Shown piece by piece: positions 6,530-11,400 of a stretch of 11,400 bases of DNA. Made by a program: the position numbers and the translations under genes. The notes under the pieces are model-generated. The model was not told the origin of the DNA and searched no databases. It was given only the letters and a program-made list of their open reading frames with translations. Each line of letters starts with the position of its first letter. Within the stretch, counting starts at the first letter, position 1. Source of the DNA: an uncultured bacterium (lineage in GTDB: Bacteria; Planctomycetota; Phycisphaerae; Phycisphaerales; SM1A02); NCBI GenBank assembly GCA_903867275.1, contig CAIPQY010000061.1:1-11400 (forward strand), written 5' to 3'.

Positions 6530-7732
6530 CTACCGCAGCTTCACGAACACCAGCGCCACCATCGACAGCAGGATGCCGACCAGCCAGAAGCGGGCCACGG
6601 TCTGCGTCTCGGTCCAGCCGCCGAACTGGAAGTGATGGTGAATGGGCGCGCAGCGCAGTGGCCGCCGCCCGGTGCCGGTGAGTTTGCGCGTGATCTTGAA
6701 CGTGCCCACCTGCAGCAGCACGCTGGCCGCCTCCAGATAGAACACGCCGCCCACCACGATCAGCAGGAACTCCTGCCGGATCGCCACGAAGATCACCGCC
6801 AGCAGGCCGCCCAGCGCCAGGCTGCCGGTGTCGCCCATGAACACGCTGGCCGGCTGGCAGTTGAACCACAGGAACCCCATGCACGCCCCGCACATGGCCC
6901 CCGCCACCACCATGAGTTCGCGCCCCTCGGGCACATGCGGCACCATCAGGAAGTAGCTGGCGCGCGGGCTGGCGGCCACGGCCACCAGCGCCATGGCCAT
7001 GAAACTGGCGATCACCACCAGGCCGGTGGCCAGGCCATCCATGCCGTCGGTCAGGTTCACCGCGTTGCTGGTGGCGGTGATCATGAAGCAGGCGATGAAC
7101 GTGAACCAGATCATGCCAAGCACCACCACGTTGGCGGCCAACGACGGCGGCTGCACAACGCTCTCCATGACCGGCGTGGGCGGATAGGTGCGCTGGAACG
7201 GCAGGTTCAGCACCAGGCCATCCACCGTCTGCGCGTTGCGCCACAGGAACCACCCCGCCACCGCGCCGATGCCCGCCTGGAACAGCAGCTTCTCCCATGG
7301 ATACAGGCCATCGCGCGAACCGGGCTGGCGGCGCGCGGCGTTCAGCTTCATCCAGTCGTCGAAGCTGCCGAGCACGGCCAGCATCACCATGACCACGATG
7401 GCCACCTTGGCGGGCATGCTGTGCCACAGGTCGGCCACCAGCAGGCTGGTCACCAGGATGGAGCCGATCACCAGCAGGCCGCCCATGGTGGGCGTGGCGG
7501 CCTTGTGCTTCATCAGTTCGTTCAGCGTCAGGCTGTTGAACTCGGGGTTGTCGCCGATCTTGCGACCGCGCAGCCAGCCGATCACCGCCGGACCCGCCAG
7601 GCGCACGATCGCGAAGGCCATCAGCACCGCCAGGAAGGCGCGGAACTCCAGCTGGTACATGACCTGAACGACCGCGTACAAGCCGCGCTCATCGAGCCAG
7701 TTCTGTGCGAGTTCAACCAGATTGAAGAGCAT
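6530..7732 (-). CDS. mraY: Phospho-N-acetylmuramoyl-pentapeptide-transferase MraY
   Basis: MraY transfers phospho-MurNAc-pentapeptide from UDP to undecaprenyl phosphate on the cytoplasmic face of the membrane, forming lipid I. The 400-residue polytopic protein shows the full set of family motifs: KAATPTMGG (77-85), the acidic pair FDDWMK (Asp125, Asp126), TSNAVNLTDGMDGLA (221-235), NCQPASVFMGDTGSLALGG (291-309) with Asp300, and the His cluster CAPIHHHFQFGGWTETQ (361-377). It is slightly longer than the roughly 360 residues of E. coli MraY; the extra length includes a segment around residues 168-200 (VDGLVLNLPFQRTYPPTP...). The start ATG 7730-7732 has GAGG 6 nt upstream. It follows murF by 18 nt and is the last gene of the queA-murE-murF-mraY run. 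Its TAG stop lies 7 nt from the convergent ychF stop, leaving no room for a normal terminator in between. Confidence 0.98.
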   Translation of the reverse strand: MLFNLVELAQNWLDERGLYAVVQVMYQLEFRAFLAVLMAFAIVRLAGPAVIGWLRGRKIGDNPEFNSLTLNELMKHKAATPTMGGLLVIGSILVTSLLVADLWHSMPAKVAIVVMVMLAVLGSFDDWMKLNAARRQPGSRDGLYPWEKLLFQAGIGAVAGWFLWRNAQTVDGLVLNLPFQRTYPPTPVMESVVQPPSLAANVVVLGMIWFTFIACFMITATSNAVNLTDGMDGLATGLVVIASFMAMALVAVAASPRASYFLMVPHVPEGRELMVVAGAMCGACMGFLWFNCQPASVFMGDTGSLALGGLLAVIFVAIRQEFLLIVVGGVFYLEAASVLLQVGTFKITRKLTGTGRRPLRCAPIHHHFQFGGWTETQTVARFWLVGILLSMVALVFVKLR

Positions 7733-7738
7733 GACGAA

Positions 7739-7742
7739 CCTC
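7739..7742 (-). promoter_or_regulatory. Ribosome binding site of mraY
   Basis: GAGG on the minus strand, 6 nt before the mraY ATG, sits in the 18-nt spacer after the murF stop. It supports the mraY start. Confidence 0.65.
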
Positions 7743-7750
7743 GAACCCGT

Positions 7751-9181
7751 TCATCGGTTCGCGGGGCTCGCCTTCTTCGCTTCCCGTGCAGAAGAAATGG
7801 CGGCGACCAGACGCTCCATGCCGCTGCCGCGCGAACCCTTCACCAGCAGCGCGTCGCCGGGGCGAAGCAGCGAGGCAAGTCGGGGCGCATCGGCGGCCAA
7901 ATCCGCTGAAAGCTGCACATTCGCCGCGGCACAGGCGGCACGCAGACCCGCGGCCGTGCGCGCCGAGAGTTGCCCACAGGCGATGCACAGATCGGGCGGG
8001 CCACCCGCGAAGGCCTGCGCCAGCTGACCGCCCACCATCTCGTGCAGAGCCGGGCCCTCGTCGCCGAGTTCCAGCATGTCGCCGAGCGCCACCACGCGGC
8101 GCGTGCAGCCTTCGGTCATCTCGGCGAAGGTGCGCACCGCGGCCAGCACCGAGTCGGGATTGGCGTTGTAGGCGTCGTTGAACACGGCCACGCCACCGAT
8201 GTCGGTGCGCACCAGGCGCATGTCGGCTGGCGCCACGGTGCCGAAGGCCTCGGCCACCGTCGCGGCCGGCAGGCCAAGGCTGACCAGCGCAGCCAGTGCA
8301 CCCACCGCGTTCATGGCGTTGTGCGCGCCCGGCAACTGCAGCGTGAACTCCAGCGGCCCCTGCGGCGTGTGCGCCTGCACCAGCTGCGTGCCATCCGGTC
8401 GCTGCGTACGACCGCGCAGGCGGAAGGCGTTCATGCCGCGCGTGCCGAATCCGTACAGCTTGCCGCTGGGCGGCATCGACTGCACCAGCGCCTCGCGGAA
8501 CAGATGCTCCTGATCGCCCTGCACCACCAGCAGGCCCGCGGGCTGCAATCCCTGCGCGATGCTGGCCTTCTCCTTCGCGATCGCCTCGCGCGAACCCATG
8601 CCGCCCAGGTGCGCGGTGCCCGCGTTCATCACCATGGCCACGCGCGGCGCGGCCATGCGCGACAGCGGCGCGATCTCGCCGGGGTGATTCATGCCGATCT
8701 CGATCACCAGGAAGCGCGTGTCGATTGGCGCACCCAGCAGCGTCAGCGGCACGCCGAGATGGTTGTTGAAGCTCTTCGGGCTGGCGTGCGTGGGGCCGAT
8801 CGCGGCGCACGCTGCCTCAACCAGACGGCGCGTGGTGGTCTTGCCGGCGCTGCCGGTGATGGCCACGCACCATGCGTTCGGCATGCGCTGTCGCCACGCG
8901 GCAGCCATGGCCTGCAGCGCGACCAGCGCATCCTTCACAAGCAGCCGAGGCAGGCCGTGCCCGGGCACCTCGCGCTCCACCAGCGCGGCAGCGGCGCCCT
9001 GCTTCTTGGCAGCCTCCAGAAAGTCGTGCGCGTCGAAGCGCTCGCCGCGCAGCGCCACGAACAGGCGACCGGTCAGATCGTCGCGCGTGTCGGTGCCGAC
9101 GCCAATCAACGCCTCGGGCGGCGCATCCAGCCATCGCCCACCGGTGATCTGCGCGATCTCGGATGGCGACAGGAAGCTCAC
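7751..9181 (-). CDS. murF: UDP-N-acetylmuramoyl-tripeptide--D-alanyl-D-alanine ligase MurF
   Basis: MurF uses ATP to add D-Ala-D-Ala to UDP-MurNAc-tripeptide in the cytoplasm, completing the pentapeptide used by MraY. The 476-residue protein has the three-domain Mur ligase layout: an N-terminal substrate domain with GVGTDTRDDLTGRLFVALRG (27-46), the central ATPase domain with ITGSAGKTTTR (108-118), KSFNNHLGVPLTLL (136-149) and EIGMNHPGEI (161-170), and the C-terminal domain with LPGAHNAMNA (283-292), FNDAYNANPDS (334-344) and VKGSRGSGMERLV (447-459). KSFNNHLGVP and DAYNANPDS distinguish MurF from the other Mur ligases. The start codon is GTG 9181-9179 (minus), overlapping the murE stop as GTGA, which implies translational coupling. 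No closer ATG fits the conserved N-terminus. Order murE-murF-mraY follows the classical dcw cluster. Confidence 0.97.
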   Translation of the reverse strand: MSFLSPSEIAQITGGRWLDAPPEALIGVGTDTRDDLTGRLFVALRGERFDAHDFLEAAKKQGAAAALVEREVPGHGLPRLLVKDALVALQAMAAAWRQRMPNAWCVAITGSAGKTTTRRLVEAACAAIGPTHASPKSFNNHLGVPLTLLGAPIDTRFLVIEIGMNHPGEIAPLSRMAAPRVAMVMNAGTAHLGGMGSREAIAKEKASIAQGLQPAGLLVVQGDQEHLFREALVQSMPPSGKLYGFGTRGMNAFRLRGRTQRPDGTQLVQAHTPQGPLEFTLQLPGAHNAMNAVGALAALVSLGLPAATVAEAFGTVAPADMRLVRTDIGGVAVFNDAYNANPDSVLAAVRTFAEMTEGCTRRVVALGDMLELGDEGPALHEMVGGQLAQAFAGGPPDLCIACGQLSARTAAGLRAACAAANVQLSADLAADAPRLASLLRPGDALLVKGSRGSGMERLVAAISSAREAKKASPANR

Positions 9182-10656
9182 GCCAGCACCGCCTGCAGCG
9201 CCTCGCGCGCCACCACACGATCATCGAAGGGCCGCTTCACGGTGCCGATGATCTGATAGTCCTCGTGACCCTTGCCGGCGATCACCACCGCGTCGCCCGG
9301 GCGCGCCATCTGCACGGCGTGATGAATGGCCTCGCGGCGATCCACCACCGTGGTCACGCGATCGGCGCGGTGCGGCGGCACGCCGGCTTCCACTTCACGC
9401 ACGATGGCGGTCGGATCCTCGGTGCGCGGATTGTCGCTGGTGATCACGATCTGATCGGCGAATTCGCAGGCCACCAGCGCCATGCGCGGACGCTTGGTGC
9501 GATCGCGGTCGCCGCCGCAACCGAACACCACGATCAGGCGGCCGCCCTGCGGCAGCGCGGGGCGCACAGCCCGCAGAACGTTCATCATGGCGTCGTCTGT
9601 GTGCGCGTAGTCCACCATCACCGCGAAGGGTGCATCGGGATCGGTCACCGGCTCCAAACGGCCTGGCGGCGCGCTGGCCTTGCCCATGGCCTGCTCCAGC
9701 ACCTCGCGCGTGGCGCCCAAGGCCCATGCACCCGCCACGGCCTGCAGCGCGTTCATGCAGTTGTGACGACCCATCATGGGCAGGCGCGCGCTCACCTCGC
9801 CCCACGGCCCCTGCAGTTTCACGCGCATGCTGCCAAGCTTCGCTTCCAGCACGCTCACCTGCGCATCCAGGTTCTCGCCGCCGGCAAAACCGCAGCGCAG
9901 GATGCGCGCACGGCAGTCGCGCACCATGCGCGCATAGGCCGGATCGTCGGCGTTCACGATGGCGGTGGCGCTGGTGGCCAGGTCTTCGAACAGCTTCGCC
10001 TTGGCGTCGGCGTACTTGTCCATGGTTCCGTGGTAATCCAGATGGTCACCACTCAGGTTGGTGAAGATGCCCACCGAGAAGTCGATGCCCGCCACGCGGC
10101 CCTGATCGAGCGCATGGCTGCTGGTTTCCATGCTCACGCCCACGCAGCCGTTGTCGCGCATGCGAGCAAGCAGCGCAGCCAGCTCGATGGCGCCGGGCGT
10201 GGTGAGTTCACTGGTGATCTTGTCGCGACCATCGTCGATCAGCACGGTGCCGATCAGGCCGTACTTCTGCGCCGCCTGCGCCATGCACTGCTGCAGCAGG
10301 AACGCGATGGTGGTCTTGCCGTTGGTGCCGGTCACGCCTGCCACGCGCAGTTGCTGCGCAGGAAAGCCATGGAAGGCATGCGCCAGGTGCGCGGCGGAAA
10401 GCGAGGGATGCACCGCGCGGGCCACCGGCATGTTGGCCGGCACCGCAACGCCCGGCGCGGCCACGATCGCCACCGCCCCACGCTTGATCGCATCGGCCAC
10501 GAATGCGCCGCCGTCTGCACGCGCGCCACCGCGCGCCACGAACAGCGTGCCAGGGCCAACCTTTCGACTGTCATCCGCGATCGCCGTCACTTCGGCGTCC
10601 GCACTTCCCTCTCGCTGCACCGAAGGCACCTTGCTGATCAGGTCCGCGAATCGCAT
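9178..10656 (-). CDS. murE: UDP-MurNAc-tripeptide synthetase MurE, meso-DAP type
   Basis: MurE adds the third amino acid to UDP-MurNAc-L-Ala-D-Glu with ATP. The 492-residue protein has a substrate domain with IADDSRKVGPGTLFVA (26-41), the ATPase domain with GVTGTNGKTT (107-116), LTTPG (151-155), SMETSSHALDQGR (175-187), FTNLSGDHLDYHGT (198-211) and the presumed carbamylated Lys219 in YADAKAKLF, then the C-terminal domain with GRHNCMNALQA (296-306), VDYAHTDDAM (348-357), FGCGGDRDRTKRP (378-390) and GKGHEDYQ (461-468). The motif TSDNPRTEDP (406-415) contains DNPR, the signature of enzymes that select meso-diaminopimelate rather than lysine. The ATG 10654-10656 lies 13 nt after the queA stop. 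An AGGT that includes part of that TAG stop is the only nearby SD-like site, so the ribosome signal is weak. It overlaps murF by 4 nt. Confidence 0.98.
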   Translation of the reverse strand: MRFADLISKVPSVQREGSADAEVTAIADDSRKVGPGTLFVARGGARADGGAFVADAIKRGAVAIVAAPGVAVPANMPVARAVHPSLSAAHLAHAFHGFPAQQLRVAGVTGTNGKTTIAFLLQQCMAQAAQKYGLIGTVLIDDGRDKITSELTTPGAIELAALLARMRDNGCVGVSMETSSHALDQGRVAGIDFSVGIFTNLSGDHLDYHGTMDKYADAKAKLFEDLATSATAIVNADDPAYARMVRDCRARILRCGFAGGENLDAQVSVLEAKLGSMRVKLQGPWGEVSARLPMMGRHNCMNALQAVAGAWALGATREVLEQAMGKASAPPGRLEPVTDPDAPFAVMVDYAHTDDAMMNVLRAVRPALPQGGRLIVVFGCGGDRDRTKRPRMALVACEFADQIVITSDNPRTEDPTAIVREVEAGVPPHRADRVTTVVDRREAIHHAVQMARPGDAVVIAGKGHEDYQIIGTVKRPFDDRVVAREALQAVLA

Positions 10657-10669
10657 GGGGCAAATGTAC

Positions 10670-11400
10670 CTACACCAGCAGCATGCAGTCGCCGTAGGAA
10701 TAGAACCGGTACCCCTCTCGCTGCGCCAGTTCGTACAGGGCCTTCAGCCGCTCGAGCCCCACGAACGCCCCCACCAGCGACAGCAGCGTGCTGCGGGGCA
10801 GGTGAAAGTTGGTCATCAGCGCGTCCACATGCCGGAAGCGGTGCCCCGGCTGGATCAGCAGGTCGGCCTCCGCGGCGAAGGTGTCGGCGGGCAGCGGATC
10901 GGGCAGGCTCTCCAGCGTTCGAACGGTGGTCGTGCCCACCACCACCAGACGCCCACCCTGTTCACGATTTCGCAGAATCGAAAGCGTTTCGGCGGGCACC
11001 TCGAATCGCTCGCGGTGCATGGCGTGCTGCGCCAGCCACTCCGCTTCCACGGGCTTGAAGGTGCCCATGCCCACTTCCAGGGTCACGCCGGCCCGCTGCA
11101 CGCCCATGGCCTGGATGCGCTCGAGAAGTTCCGGCGTGAAGTGCAGCCCCGCCGTGGGCGCGGCCACCGAATGCATGCGCTCGTCCACGCCGTACACCGT
11201 CTGGTAGCGAGCGCGATCAAAGCTCTCGGGCTGCGCATGCTCACCGCGCGCCTTCAAGATGTAGGGCGGCACCGGCGTGCGGCCCGCGCGCTCCAGCGCG
11301 GCGTGCGCATCCACGCCCGCGTCAAAGCGCACCTGCCAGCCTTCATCCGTCTTCTGCACGCAGGTCAGGCAGGCCGCGCCTTCGTGCGACTCGCCAAGCA
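10670..11400 (-). CDS. queA: S-adenosylmethionine:tRNA ribosyltransferase-isomerase QueA, 5' partial
   Basis: QueA moves the ribosyl part of S-adenosylmethionine onto 7-aminomethyl-7-deazaguanine at the wobble base of tRNA, giving epoxyqueuosine, the penultimate step of queuosine synthesis. The frame is open to the window edge: 242 residues are visible, roughly 100 short of a full protein, so the start is outside. The GTG at 11359 is internal. Signatures include PVPPYILKA, a YQTVYG-like stretch, SVAAPTAGLHFTPELL, LEVGMGTFKPV, VVGTTTVRTLESLP, the TNFHLPRSTLLSLVGAFVG motif and the C-terminal YRFYSYGDCMLLV. All are typical and nothing looks broken. The TAG stop is 13 nt before murE, so queA appears to be cotranscribed upstream of the murE-murF-mraY genes. 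That pairing is unusual, as queA more often lies with tgt, yajC or ruvB. The presence of queA implies queuosine-modified tRNA. Confidence 0.97.
   Translation of the reverse strand, partial: LGESHEGAACLTCVQKTDEGWQVRFDAGVDAHAALERAGRTPVPPYILKARGEHAQPESFDRARYQTVYGVDERMHSVAAPTAGLHFTPELLERIQAMGVQRAGVTLEVGMGTFKPVEAEWLAQHAMHRERFEVPAETLSILRNREQGGRLVVVGTTTVRTLESLPDPLPADTFAAEADLLIQPGHRFRHVDALMTNFHLPRSTLLSLVGAFVGLERLKALYELAQREGYRFYSYGDCMLLV

Noticed and set aside
6632..7909. Plus-strand 425-codon open frame opposite mraY
   Set aside because: Antisense shadow: low-complexity His/Gln-rich product over a complete MraY.
9163..11058. Plus-strand 631-codon open frame opposite murE and queA
   Set aside because: It spans two real genes and their spacer in antisense, has no motif, and its composition is typical of a shadow frame.

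Overview
The window is gene-dense bacterial chromosome, very G+C-rich by eye, with strong G/C preference at third codon positions and almost no spacer DNA. It reads as a core housekeeping region for peptidoglycan synthesis and translation. I see no mobile element, CRISPR array, tRNA, rRNA or phage gene. MurE carries the DNPR motif of meso-diaminopimelate-adding enzymes, and RodA plus PBP2 are present, so the organism makes a DAP-type wall and has an elongation (rod-type) complex. Some features of PBP2 (long N-terminal pedestal, a DxNGDG loop after KTG) remind me of Planctomycetota of the Phycisphaerae type, but this is a weak impression that I could not test. The phylum should be treated as open.

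Layout. Right part (6530-11400, minus strand): queA (5' end outside the window), murE, murF, mraY, packed with a 13-nt gap, a 4-nt overlap and an 18-nt gap, apparently one operon. Middle (5434-6522, plus strand): ychF, a lone gene facing mraY tail to tail with only 7 nt between the stops. Left-centre (334-5346, minus strand): mrdA (PBP2), rodA, rsmG, joined by two 4-nt ATGA overlaps, then after 71 nt a rhodanese-DUF2892 membrane protein. Far left (1-366, plus strand): the end of another rhodanese-domain protein whose last 33 nt overlap the end of the rhodanese-DUF2892 gene on the opposite strand.

How they work together. MurE and MurF add the third amino acid and the terminal dipeptide to the UDP-MurNAc peptide. 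MraY puts the finished pentapeptide on the lipid carrier. RodA polymerises the lipid-linked units and PBP2 crosslinks them. RsmG (16S rRNA methylation), QueA (queuosine in tRNA) and YchF (ribosome-associated ATPase) are translation-related genes interleaved with the wall genes. The two rhodanese proteins handle sulfane sulfur and are functionally separate.

I find no convincing undescribed system. The points most worth a second look are in PBP2: a likely Cys3His metal site, a calcium-loop-like insertion directly after the KTG motif, and an enlarged pedestal. Next come the altered residues after the catalytic Asp of RodA and the convergent overlap of two rhodanese genes. The many long open frames opposite real genes are composition artefacts.
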